From NCBI GenBank assembly GCA_903813345.2, contig CAIIXF020000002.1, forward strand, positions 5,496,001-5,560,000: a DNA stretch of 64,000 nt. Direction: 5' to 3'. Made by a program: the position numbers and the translations under genes. This document shows positions 13,627 through 24,711 of this stretch, in pieces (position 1 is the stretch's first letter; the number at the start of each line of letters is the position of its first letter). Source of the stretch: Owenia fusiformis. Lineage: Eukaryota > Annelida > Polychaeta > Sabellida > Oweniidae. The notes beneath the pieces were generated by a model, which saw only the letters and a list, made by a program, of their open reading frames with translations, searched no databases and was not told the origin of the DNA.

Positions 13627-14616
13627 GTTCGAGAGGTGTGCAAGGTGGTTCAAGATGTCCTAAAAGAAGTTGAGGTCCAAGAACCAAGATTCATAAGCTC
13701 ACTAACAGAAGCTAACAATCGCTACGAAGGCCTCGAGGTTATTTCACCAACAGAATTTGAAGTCGTATTATATCTTAACCAGATGGGCGTATTTAATTTC
13801 GTGGATGATGGTGCAGTTCCCGGATGTGCAGTTCTGAAACTTTCCGACGGTCGCAAACGCTCTATGTCACTATGGGTAGAGTTCATCACCGCTTCCGGTT
13901 ATCTCTCCGCTAGGAAAATAAGGTCGCGGTTTCAGACTCTCGTAGCCCAAGCGGTTGATAAATGTAGCTATAGGGACATGGTTAAAATGGTTGCAGATAC
14001 TACCGAGGTTAAAATACGAATTAGAGAACGTTATGTTGTTAATATAACTACCGCGTTCAGGTGCGGAGGGATATGGCCCCGGAGTGGAGCACACTGGCCA
14101 ATCCCCCATGTCCCTTGGCCAAACCCAAATTTGGTTGCAGAGGTGAAAACGGAAGGGTTTGATTTACTCTCCAAGGAGAGCACGTACATGAAGGACAAAC
14201 AGTCAGCTGCAGAGGGGGATTCCTGGGTGATATCCTTCCTCGCGGCAGAAAATATGCTTCTGCAAGGGGGATGCAGACGAAAGTGTCTCAGCATTTTGAA
14301 AACGCTGAGGGACCGACATCTAGATGTCGCCAGTCAACCAATCACAAACTACGTCATGAAAACACTGTTGCTCTATGAATGCGAGAAACACCCACGGGAG
14401 GTAGAATGGGACGAAATGTGCATGGGGGACAGGATAAATGGAATTCTCCTTCAATTGATATCTTGTTTACAGAACAGACGTTGCCCACATTACTTTCTAC
14501 CTAATCTAGACCTTTTCAAAGGCAAATCTAACAGTTCGATGGACAGTGCTTCTAAACAGGCGTGGAGAATCCTACGCGAACTTTTAACAAACTCTAGAAG
14601 TTTGGAAAAGTTATAA
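13627..14616 (+). CDS. mab-21: mab-21 exon 2 (main Mab-21 domain)
   Basis: This exon carries nearly all of the Mab-21 domain, a nucleotidyltransferase-fold domain shared with cGAS, and ends at TAA. It starts after a TTCCAG acceptor. From the 10339 start the protein aligns to human MAB21L1 without gaps. EPRF falls at 49-52, SPTEFE at 70-75 with E73 and E75 at the nucleotidyltransferase metal-site positions, the long block VLYLNQMGVFNFVDDG begins at 77, and GGCRRKC spans 244-250. It ends in SLEKL like its relatives. E49, R51 and R247, the positions of reported MAB21L2 eye-malformation variants, are all kept. Family members act in eye, neural and body patterning, and no enzyme activity is established for MAB21L1/2. 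Several otherwise conserved positions differ (FRCGGIWPRSGAHW, NYVMKT), so this could be a slightly diverged paralogue rather than the single orthologue. Confidence 0.95.
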   Translation, partial: VREVCKVVQDVLKEVEVQEPRFISSLTEANNRYEGLEVISPTEFEVVLYLNQMGVFNFVDDGAVPGCAVLKLSDGRKRSMSLWVEFITASGYLSARKIRSRFQTLVAQAVDKCSYRDMVKMVADTTEVKIRIRERYVVNITTAFRCGGIWPRSGAHWPIPHVPWPNPNLVAEVKTEGFDLLSKESTYMKDKQSAAEGDSWVISFLAAENMLLQGGCRRKCLSILKTLRDRHLDVASQPITNYVMKTLLLYECEKHPREVEWDEMCMGDRINGILLQLISCLQNRRCPHYFLPNLDLFKGKSNSSMDSASKQAWRILRELLTNSRSLEKL

Positions 14617-15144
14617 TCTAAACTATAAACACTGTCTAAATTCCAAAAGTGACCAAACTGATTTTTTTATAATGGCTTATAAGTTATACTGGGATCGTTA
14701 AGATTCAGGTAAGAGACCATTTCCATGTTATAAGTATACATGTATTAGTATTATCATAATTTCAAGGTTTCATTATGCTGTACTGTTCAACTTCATCGTT
14801 ATAAAATAATTCCGAATACTTTTAATTGTTTCTTTTCTGAAAAGTCGTATCATTGCAATTTAGAAAAGAACATCACAATTTGCATCATGGCAATGATCAG
14901 ATATTTATTGCTTCTTGACAGTTATCACAAACAACATGTGTATCACAAACATTGTAAATCACAATGTGAATCACAACCATCATTTGTTAAATATTGTGGT
15001 CGTGTGTTTGTGATATTTATCACAAACCAGAATGAATGTCAGAAACACTCAGCTTTGCATCAATGACGTTTTACATTAATATATTGCACATATAAAAGTA
15101 TTTCATGTTGATCTGTGGAGTAAAAATATAAGTGGAGTATTTAA

Positions 15145-15303
15145 GGAATAAATAATGATAGGCCATTCAATATGGTGAAATTCAGCACGAGTTGGACAGA
15201 ATGTTGTACAAAGCACGAACCGAAGGTGAGTGCATTTGTACTAACATTCTGTCCAACGAGTGCTGAATTTCACCATATTGAATGGCCTATCATTATTTAT
15301 TCC
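15145..15303. repeat. long hairpin (61-bp arms), foldback element
   Basis: The left arm (15145-15205) and right arm (15243-15303) are reverse complements with only about two mismatches. The spacer itself pairs further (GTACAAAGCAC with GTGCATTTGTAC), leaving a loop of about 13 nt. It lies about 530 bp past the mab-21 stop codon. A small foldback transposon relic is the simplest reading. No target duplication was identified. Confidence 0.85.
15147..15152 (+). promoter_or_regulatory. candidate poly(A) signal of mab-21
   Basis: This is the first canonical AATAAA after the mab-21 stop codon, about 530 bp downstream. It lies at the outer edge of the left arm of the hairpin at 15145-15303. The assignment rests on position only. 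Confidence 0.35.
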
Positions 15304-17057
15304 GATTCAAACATAAAAATTAGTAAAAGCCGTGTCTGTGGAACGGGCATGAAGGAAGAATACGCATGCTGTCAAGATTCTGAAGTCGGCCGGAAAAATT
15401 TTAGAATTTGTTTGGGCTGTTCTATTTTACTCCCCGTTTTAGATTTTATACGGTGTATGCAAACAGTAGTTAAATAGTTACAGTAGTTACGGAGGGAGTA
15501 AAAAAGAACAGCTATCCCCGGACAGAGCCCCAGATGTGCAGCTGAGATGTGACGTCACTCAAAACAATGCAAATTGCAGATTGAATAGAGCATGGTCGTG
15601 CATCTATGGAGAATTAGAGAACGTTCTATATTGGCTATGCTGCATTCTGATTGGTTGAGAAATTCGAATAGAGCACGGTCATGTTTGAATATGTAATACA
15701 TTATTAATTATAGGTATGCCATATTAAAGTGACGGTGAAGCCATACTCTCGTGTATATTAGATGTACATGTATCTATTTAATAGTATTTATTTGTATATA
15801 ATTTGAGCATCGATAGATAAAAATAAAATAAACAAAATTACAAAAATATATTCTTTTTAAGTGGGGTATACTAGATGGTATGATCGAAAATGTAATGGAA
15901 GGATTTGTCTAAAGTTTGTAAGATATTCATGAAGTAAGATACAAAAACATATTTCTTTGATGACTTCATCGAATAATTGGAGAACTGGTGGTTAAACGCT
16001 CAGACTGTTGTTTGTTGCAAATTGCAGCTTTTTCTCAGAATTCTGTATGGGGCCAAACATTGTTTCTGTCGAAAACATATTGTTCTCATTTTCGTTCACT
16101 ATCGCGAATAGTTAAACCATCACCAGAAAGTTTAATAAGCTTAAAGGGTCTGTTTATCTGGATGTATTCAACAGATCTTCCTTGCTTAACCCGAACCTTA
16201 TGTCAAAGTACAACTCCCATCTTTCCAAATCTATCATTGATGGGTTTATAATGTAAAAGTATAGGTCTGAACCGGGATACACAAGCTTGCTTAGTTTCCA
16301 TAAGTTTCAAACAAAAATAGACAATTTGAGGGATTATTTATTGTGAATGCAATCATTTTGATGGAAGACGCGCTCTAAACATGTGGCAGTCTTAACGTTA
16401 CTTGTAACAACTGAAATTCATTATAAATATTTATTAACAGTCGTGACATTAAAGTACACCAGGTTTTACTTTGCGAAAGGATGGAAGCCATTTTTCTATT
16501 GTTTTGAATATATCATCAATGCCAAGTTCTAGCGTATTTTGACAAAATATAAAATACCAAATACAATTAAATCTAATTATAAAAATGTATATCAAATAAT
16601 TTCTCAAACAATATTAATGGAACTGAGATTTTAACAGTCATTTATACTCACTTGTCATGCCATATGGAACACATATTACGGTAACTTTGGTTATTTTAAG
16701 ACAATGGTGGATTTGGTGCCCCCGAACTTTTTGAGAGGGGCGTATTTTCATTCTGAATGAAAAAACAGTTGACATTTCAATTAAGAATTTGCACAAGACG
16801 AAACAAAAGCACGTGTGTAAATATTTCCACAGTCATTTTTATCAATACTTATTTTCAGAGTCAGATGAAACAGTTGCAATAATAAAAGTAAACATACAAA
16901 GTATGTGGCATCCACATTCTCGTTTCAGTTCTATGGTACATTTTTTGCAGAGCTTAATAGGGCACAAGGGGAGGAGGTAAATCATATATCTAGTGCAAAA
17001 TAACATTGTTACGACTACATCTTTAGCGTTTATAAATAGTCCCAAGCAAGTATAAAA
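15304..17057. other. intergenic, nothing assigned
   Basis: There are no supported genes. A short direct repeat (GAATAGAGCA-GGTC-TG) occurs near 15584 and 15665, about 80 bp apart. The rest is AT-rich unique sequence. Confidence 0.6.
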
Positions 17058-17059
17058 TA

Positions 17060-18144
17060 CGAGGGGTGATCAATAAGTAATGGACGCTTTTTTACACAGA
17101 TACTTTTTATTGACCAATCCCTTTGATCTTCCTACCAGTGATACATCATTCAATTATCCATCAATTCTGAAGATTTGAAGACAAAATATATAATACATGT
17201 TGATATATCCTCATTTCCATGAAGAAGGTACAGGTACCCCGGGACCGACATTTACGTCACATATTCCGTTTTTAGCCAGTTTGGTAAATTTGAGTTAGAT
17301 TTGAACTTTTTATATGCAACAAGTGTTGTATTGTTTGAAATTTTTGCTGACTGGTAGCACATAAACAGAAAGTATTGTAATATCAGAGTGTTGTATGGAA
17401 GGGGTTTGCAGGTCAATTTGAGAAAGCATTGTGGAAGAAAGGGGTGGTGAGAGAAGGGAACACCCTACTCCATATGGACAATGCACCTGCCCACAGATCT
17501 CAAAATGTTCAGAAAATAATATCCCTGGACCTCAAAATTGAGCCCTTGGCCAATGCACTGTATTGTCCACATCTGCTCACATGTGACTTGTTTATTTCTA
17601 TACTACTTATTTCTATCGAGAAAGGACGCAGGTTTATTAACATTGATTAAAGAAAACAACCCGTGCAACTGCATCTTGCTACCATGTCAGAGAATGGATT
17701 CAGCCTTGTCTCACAATCTTGAGTTAAGAGGATGAGGAATTGTGTACATGTAGCACTTGATGGAACCTATTTAGAGGGCCCTGTGGAATGAATGTGGCAT
17801 GAATACCACAAAGTGATGATAAAATATTCAAAATCAACTATGGCATAACAAAATGGGGTAATTCATGTCCATAATGGTTTGTTTTATTCAGCCTGCATTC
17901 AACTGCATTGCATGTTAAACAAGCTACAATAGCTTCAGAATATGTGATGTAAATGTCGGTCCCGGGGTACCTGTACCTCCTTCACGGAAATGAGGATATA
18001 TCAAAATGTATTATATATTTTGTCTTCAAATCTTCAGAGTTGATAGATAATTGAATGATGTATCACTGGTAAGAAAATCGAAGGGATTGGTCTATAAAAA
18101 GCATCTGTGTAAAAAAGCGTCCATTACTTATTGATCACCCCTCG
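17060..18144 (+). mobile_element. mariner-like element with ~206-bp inverted repeats, defective
   Basis: The ends are perfect inverted copies beginning CGAGGGGTGATCAATAAGTA, with TA on both sides (17058-17059 and 18145-18146). The terminal inverted repeats extend about 206 bp (17060-17266 and 17939-18144) with few mismatches, much longer than the roughly 30 bp of typical mariner elements. At 1,085 bp and with only a fragment of transposase inside, the copy is internally deleted and non-autonomous. The TA duplication and the transposase motif both place it in the IS630/Tc1/mariner superfamily. Confidence 0.92.
17429..17650 (+). pseudogene. mariner transposase fragment
   Basis: This 73-residue open frame keeps the C-terminal catalytic part of an IS630/Tc1/mariner transposase. 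HMDNAPAHRS carries the second catalytic Asp, and about 36 residues later LLTCDLF carries the third acidic residue, in the place of the usual SPDLAPCDYWLF-type motif. The N-terminal DNA-binding region and the first catalytic Asp are missing, and full-length family members have about 340-350 residues. The ATG is therefore probably internal, and the protein cannot be active. Confidence 0.85.
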
Positions 18145-18146
18145 TA

Positions 18147-18990
18147 GGTATGCACATTTTCTCTTTCCGCCATTGATTTCATGTTAATAGTATAATATAA
18201 TCGCTTGATGGGCAAATATGGAGATGCATTTCGGAAGTCAATACTCATAATTATTTTCTAATTAATTATCTCCACTATGTATAAATTTATGGGAATGCCA
18301 ATGATCAATAAATAGTATTAGTATCATCAGCATTGCCCCTACATGTACATCTGGTTTTATCTAATTGATATCACGTGTTCCTAAGTAGGTTTGCGGTCGT
18401 TCTAAATAGTGTTGTGATACCCTCAATATTGCACTACTTACTTGGACAGAGATGACGTTCATATGGATTGGCTACGGGTGAAACTGCTGCGTAAAAATAT
18501 AATATTTAGAATATTTTGGAAAATATTGTTTTTCTCACAAATAAAAAATAGTATTTTTACTAAGAAAAAATACAATATTTACGCTGCAGATACCATTTAC
18601 CCCAAAAACTTGTTATATGTAATGCTTTGATTGAACCTCGACTAAACTGTCTTCACACAAATTGTACGTTTTATTGTTATTTATTAGATACGTCATTTGA
18701 AACGTTTTTTGCATTACTCTTTACCTTCTAACTATCACAAAGTTTCACTTTTTTCAATTCCTTCGATTTTAACTAGTTTTAAGTTTTTAATATCTTGCTC
18801 TTAGCCCGTTTTATGGATTAGATTAACTTCTTTTTCTGATATTTTTTTGTGGTGCGGCCAAATCATTACAATTAACACACACCCACAAATCCCGAGACTG
18901 ATTATCTAAATGGCTCCGTTTATACCACAAAAGTAACATTATTTAAGTTGCACTTTGCAGCATAAAACCTTCTTTTCCAAAATTTCAGAG
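18147..18990. other. intergenic, nothing assigned
   Basis: This is AT-rich sequence with a weak imperfect palindrome around 18483-18592 (arms GCTGCGTAAA... and ...TTTACGCTGC). No gene signal was seen. Confidence 0.6.
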
Positions 18991-19600
18991 TTAAAGGAAT
19001 ATTCCTTGCCAGACCATTTCTCTCTTGATATGGTAGCTATAATCATATATATAGTTTCCATATTTAGCAAAACATGGGAAAATGTTTTAATATGGTCAAT
19101 ATTGATCATTTAAAAATCTAGTGCTTATTTCCAGTGAGCTGCCATCTTTTAAGATTTCTTGCAGGAAGTGATGTCATCAACTCTCAACTTCTATAACCTT
19201 GCCCATAACAGTATAGGAAAGTAGCACAAAATCACTTCTAGACAAGTGATCATTACTTTCTGTGCAAAAATATTTTCAGGGCTTGTCAACTTAGAATAAA
19301 AGAAGAGATTTTCAGAAGGATTAAATAAGATACAAAGTTGAAAAAGAATATTTAGCTGGTTTTGTAATTCTTAATAGCTCCTCGCCTAATGCTATATGCA
19401 AAGTTGAGAGTCGATGACATCACTTCCTGTGTGAAATTTTAAAAGATGGCAGCTTACTGGAATTTAGCATCACATTTCTAAGTGATCAAATTTGACCATA
19501 TCAAAACATTTTTGCTTGTTTTGCTAAACATAGCAAGCATATATATGGTTACAGCTACCATATGAGGAGAGAGATGGTTTGGCAAGGAATATTCCTTTAA
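18991..19600. mobile_element. piggyBac-type MITE with ~200-bp inverted repeats
   Basis: TTAA at 18991-18994 and 19597-19600 flanks inverted ends AGGAATATTCCTTGCCA. The inverted repeats run about 200 bp each (to about 19190 and from about 19401) with scattered mismatches around a spacer of about 210 bp. The TTAA duplication points to the piggyBac superfamily (or another TTAA-specific family). No transposase is present. Confidence 0.85.
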
Positions 19601-19943
19601 AAGTCCACGCTTACGCGGCCTGACTGTTAAACAGAATTTTAAAAGGCAACTAATTCACTTACCAGCAATATGAGCAATTTTCAAGCTCTAATATTTAAAG
19701 TAAATGAGATATTGGAAAATACAACGCATGTCTTTTACAAACACAATTTATTAAGCGATATAAATGGCTTCCCATATTCTGAAGACATCTGGCAGAAATT
19801 CTATGGAATAACACGCTCTGTTTGACCCAGCATGACGTTAGTTCTTGGATTAACTCAAACGCCTCATGCGTGATATTGCATTGTCACTCCATGAACCCAT
19901 GCGCTACCACAGAGTCTATACATCTGGGGTTTGCAACCACAAT

Positions 19944-20203
19944 GATGGTTGGCGGTATATCATAGTCCGAGGATCAAGCCAATGATATTCCCGGGGATAT
20001 CATCATTCTGATTTAAACTCTCTTCAAAAATATTTAACACTCTGTAAACTCACATTTTATGCATACATGTACCTTTAGAATACAGTATGATGAAACCAGT
20101 CTTCAAATCCCTCTATCAGTTTATTGAGACATACTATAAAGCACTGGACGAAAATAAATAAACGAAATGAGGATCCTCGGACTACGATACACCGCAGTCC
20201 ATC
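19944..20203. mobile_element. small inverted-repeat element (260 bp)
   Basis: The left end GATGGTTGGCGGTATATCAT and the reverse complement of the right end GATGGACTGCGGTGTATCGT match over about 32 bp, both continuing with AGTCCGAGGATC. No clear target duplication was found and the superfamily is unknown. Confidence 0.6.
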
Positions 20204-22146
20204 ACAAAGATGGCGACAGCCACTTTGTAAATATTGAAGTATACTATGATGACATCATCGTTGGTTATCTATTATCGGTAATTTCGCTGACCTTCATATT
20301 TTGGGGGCATTCTTCCAAGAATATTTTGGACTAATTGAAAATGTTCCATTGGCTTGGGCAGACGATAAGGTATACTTTTGATATTTAATTTTGCTTTTAT
20401 CAAAACAATAACATTTTGATAAAATTACACAATTTCCATTATTAGCGCATCGTATTTGCAATAATACACTATTGCAATTCAAAAGCTTAACCCGACATAA
20501 AAACAGTTTTTATCACAACCTGCGTTCGCGATGGAATTTCGCGCATATTTTGCGATGCGCACCTTGAAGGTCTCGAACTCTGCCCATTATTTCCCAAATT
20601 CCCAAGAGGAGAACATCAAACAGCTCTCAAATGACAACATAATCATATTTTCTAATTAACACGTTACTTTACCATGTATTGAATATCACAAATTACATTC
20701 AAATAATTCCAGAATGATATCCCGGGAAGAAAGTGATTACCAGTGAAATGTATCCCTCAAACCCCAGGGGAATGAGAAATCTGGCCACTAGCGTTACAAT
20801 ATGACAGAGCGTATATTAGCTCTGATTATAATGAAATAAAAAACATAATTGAAATAAAGGAAAATAAAAATTACATCAACAATTTGAAAAATACGCTACA
20901 CATACATTGTACAAGTATAACATTTTTAAATCCTTAAAACAGACGAGAATGTCAAAATCTCCAAATTATATTTGAATATATATTTTTAAATCGATAATGA
21001 TTAGATTATTAAATTGACAGGGCTATGCATTTAACCATTCTGGTGCTTGTCACGTTTATTTTATTTGGCAAAGTGCACAATCATGCATTATGTGCGTTTC
21101 TACTGTCATGCCATTCACAAATGCCTCAATATGCTGTAATTCACAGATCATTGAAACATATCATGCATCATTTGCGGACATGGAAACTAAGAAGAGGGTG
21201 GTCTGAACATTTTGAACCCCAAATCTCAAAAGTTGGAACCACTTTCCTAAAAATAGCCCCAAAATTTGAAAATTAATGTCCATTAAGACCAGTTAGTTCC
21301 CAAAAGTTCATTTGGGGAGAAACAGATTTCGGACCATGCTCCATTCACAGTAGTTCAAACTTTCTGGAAGCTGATCCTTGTTTAATTAACAAGGGATGTT
21401 CAGTTCACATGGCACCAATTAAAAATTGCATCTGGCTGTCGGAGGTTTGTACACTGGTAGACGGAAGATGTAGCAGAAACCTGAGAGAGTTGATGAGATT
21501 TACAGATGGAACACTTGTCTCTGTTTTTCACTTTTGTGTTACACGTATGTTAGTTAGGCGTTTTTTGTTAACTCTACATACGGGTCATACATACGCTTAA
21601 TAAATTGAAATGAACGAAAAGTGAACAATCATTTGAAGTTTTCCCGACGATAAAGAAATAATATATAGATTTCCGAGCTCTAATCTATTTGAGACGTTGC
21701 AAGATATTTAGATATCATAATAAACAGAAATATATCGGGGTGGTTGTTAAAAACTTATGATACACCGTTTTAACATTTTTAAATATCCTAGTGCAAGCAA
21801 GTGGGTTCCCTTATTTTTAAACTATATGTTGTATATTTAGTACGTCTGTGAGGGAACGTCCTTGTCATGACAAGAAAGATAATTGACTAAATACTTGACA
21901 TGATCATGTTCATTTTGCATGTTTAGAAACTATTTATTTTTTATCTATAAAATACCAAGTCCCAAAGCAATTATTTCTTTGTGCGTCAGAAAAAAACTAA
22001 ATACGTACATACGGCTAGAAATATGTAGAACGATTTCCTTCTTATTTAGTATATTTAGGTTCGTAGTATGCATGGAATTTGATATTTCGTAAAATACAAC
22101 TGAATTTAAAGTATAATGCTGTGTATTTGTGTCACGTTTGCAACGA
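20204..22146. other. intergenic, nothing assigned
   Basis: There are only short open frames without recognisable domains. One at 21025-21276 begins with a hydrophobic stretch that could mimic a signal peptide, but it lacks other coding support. Confidence 0.55.
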
Positions 22147-22483
22147 ATGAGCGTTATTCCAATAACTCCAAATCAACTTAAAACACTCTATCAACTCTAC
22201 AGAATTACTAAAAAGAATTTAAAAACAGTTCAATGGCAAATACAAATCATACGATGTGTGTAAAATTTGAAATTGAAAACCCAAAAGATATCGATCTGCA
22301 TTCACTTATATCAAAGAAATGCTAAACCAACCAGAAATCGCTAAAGAAATACCAAGAAAGGGTTTGTTATCGCTGGGTCCTGAAGTCAAAAGACAATTGG
22401 AACATGGCATGACTTTATATCATGAATCGAAGCTAGACGAAAATAAGATCATTTCGCCGAAAGAAGAGCTCATCAATATTTGA
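22147..22483 (+). pseudogene. frameshifted coding relic, unrecognised
   Basis: Three overlapping frames in succession each read as plausible protein. The first begins MSVIPITPNQLKTLYQLYRI at 22147. The second, around 22233-22325, contains KFEIENPKDIDLHSLISK. The third, to a TGA at 22481-22483, contains EMLNQPEIAKEIPRKGLLSL and ends PKEELINI. Charged, balanced composition moving from frame to frame suggests an old gene broken by two frameshifts. I do not recognise the family. It could also be coincidence in AT-rich DNA. Confidence 0.3.
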
Positions 22484-22904
22484 TTGTTTTCTTAGTTAAT
22501 CATGGTATGCTGCTTTGTGAAGCGTTATCAATCCAAACACTAACTAGAGCTAAATTGAGGTCGTGGTATCCTAGCATGCGTTTTACTATAGAGACGAGCA
22601 TATTAGTTAAAATACATTTTGGTTGTCTCTTTACAATGAATGTATTTTTCCTGGATGCTAATCGGGTTTCGGATTAATGAGTTTCTGAGTATTTGGTGGA
22701 CCCGACTATCTATCTATTTAAGGGGTATCATTACCCTCTTACTTTTCTTCGCATCATCTTATTTCTTTTGTATTTTGTGTTTTACGAAATATTAAAAATA
22801 TATTTATCAATCTTGTATCGTGTGTATTCTCTTCTCATGGTTCCGTTTCCCCGGCAAGTAGCCTTGCTTGCCCCATACTTTCATCATATTCTTCCTATTT
22901 CCCC

Positions 22905-23060
22905 ACTAGCTCTTACTTGCACCTCACTGTTATCCTCTTGTTCATATTTACCCACTCGTCTTGCTTGCATCTTACTGTTATCCCTTGTTCCTATTTACCC
23001 ACTCGTCTTGCTTTCACCATATTGTCATTCTCTTGTTCCCTTTCCACAACAGTCTTGCTT
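22905..23060 (+). repeat. imperfect pyrimidine-rich repeat, ~50-bp unit
   Basis: About three diverged copies of a unit containing CTTGTTCCTATTTACCCACT and CGTCTTGCTT lie here. They sit inside a long pyrimidine-rich open frame (22693-23280) that encodes a hydrophobic low-complexity sequence, which I regard as a by-product of the repeat. Confidence 0.6.
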
Positions 23061-24028
23061 TTGCATCATATATTTTTTCGTTCTCTATTTTCTATTTCTT
23101 TACCTCACGCATCTTTCTCCTGCAAGCATCTTATTCAAACAGCTTCAATTTTCGAAACTTCCCGTAATGCACAATAAAAACCAATGGACAATTTATGAAT
23201 TAATCATTCCAACTAATGAAACTGAGTCAAAACAAACTAAATGTCGATCGAACAAAACTGATCAAGGATTGATATCTTAACTACTTACAGGTATGCGTTG
23301 ATGACAATAAAACATTTACACTGTACCTGTAGATCAAAGGCTAAATGATCAACGGCTCACCTGAGACTATTAATATGAATTATATTACAGGTAGAACAGG
23401 TGTCTTAATTGGAATCGATTAAGCCTGCTCATCATTATCACCCGATATTAGACATACGGCATAATAGGGTATTTAGAAAGAACAAGTTATCTTAATTTAC
23501 AATGGATAGTGCCTTGGTCACATTTGCTCCGATTTGAGTATTGAGTATTTTGTTCAAAACTGAATACAATTTTGAACAAAATATCCAATCGGTCGGGCGC
23601 CGGCCGATAAATCGCATTCAAAAATAGATAACCATCAGGATAACATTACACAAGTGTCCAATACATGCAATAAAGCGTTCATTTGCACGTGGACGTACAC
23701 CAAAAAACATGTATTCATTCGAAAATATGAGCTGAGATATATCAACAATCCAACAGCTTTGTGAACTTAGTGAAACGTCATTTCCTGAATGCTCATATTT
23801 GTAAAACTCAAGAGTATGATAGTTTATTGCCTAATTTTGTGGAATGTTCATTCTAATTGCAAAAATGGCTGAATATACAGTCTGGAATATACGCTACAAA
23901 GCGGTAACAGTTTACATAATCGAGCACTAATGTGTAGGACCAAGCCATAAGAAATATGGCCAAAACAAAATCAATCTCATTCTAATGCATCCATTCATGA
24001 ATAGTACAATGACGTCATTTCTAAGGGC

Positions 24029-24091
24029 GATATAGTGAAATATTGGACCAAGGGCCGAAGGCCCAAGGTCCAATATTTCACTATATCGCTC
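24029..24091. repeat. hairpin with ~26-bp arms
   Basis: GCGATATAGTGAAATATTGG and its exact reverse complement face each other around a short GGCC-containing loop. The same GATATAGT motif recurs near 24263, inside the neighbouring element. Confidence 0.8.
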
Positions 24092-24110
24092 GCAGAAATG
24101 ACGTTATTAG

Positions 24111-24336
24111 TATTATTACCACCGTTAACGACCAGGACTGAAACAGCAAGAAAATCTTACGCATTGAACGATATCTAATTTCCCGGGGAAAATTGCCGGT
24201 CCAGAATATATTCTAGACCGGTCCATATGGACCACCACTATGACGTCACACATTTCTCAGGTCGATATAGTAAAATAAACGCCTTCTAAACTAGCACTAA
24301 AACCCCTAGAACTGGCCCGGCAAGGTGGTAATAATA
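24111..24336. mobile_element. small MITE with TATTATTACCACC inverted ends
   Basis: TATTATTACCACC at 24111-24123 is mirrored by GGTGGTAATAATA at 24324-24336, bounding 226 bp. There is no coding content and the superfamily is unknown. Confidence 0.65.
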
Positions 24337-24343
24337 CAGCTTA

Positions 24344-24692
24344 CATTCGCGAATGAAACTTTCGGCTGTCGGCTACCGAAGTCACCAACTATTTTATGAT
24401 CACTAATTTAAATATGAATAGTACCTGCCATTATTCGATTCATATTTAAATGACTTGACCATGAAATAGAAGGCTTATCCGGTAGCTGACAGACGAACGT
24501 TACATTCGCAAATACAAGCTTAGCTTATTTTCGCGAATACAAACAACGGTTAGCGGCTGCCGGATTAACCTACTATTTCCTTACTAACTCATTCTAATAT
24601 GAATAGAATAGTGGCAGGTTCTATTCATATTTAAATGAATTGCCCAAAATATAGTAGGTTAATCCGCTAGCCGTTAGTTGCATTCGCGAATA
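24344..24692. repeat. two tandem imperfect foldback units
   Basis: Unit A (about 24344-24518) and unit B (about 24530-24692) are each imperfect palindromes with ATTCGCGAAT-type ends, a GGCTGTCGGC or GGCTGCCGG segment, and an AATATGAATAG/CTATTCATATT centre. They are clearly related to each other and sit next to the MITE at 24111-24336. Confidence 0.7.
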
Positions 24693-24711
24693 CAAGCTTA
24701 GTTTGTGTTTG

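Noticed and set aside
22693-23280. 195-residue hydrophobic open frame
   Set aside because: It is a pyrimidine-rich low-complexity translation over an imperfect repeat, with no conserved pattern.
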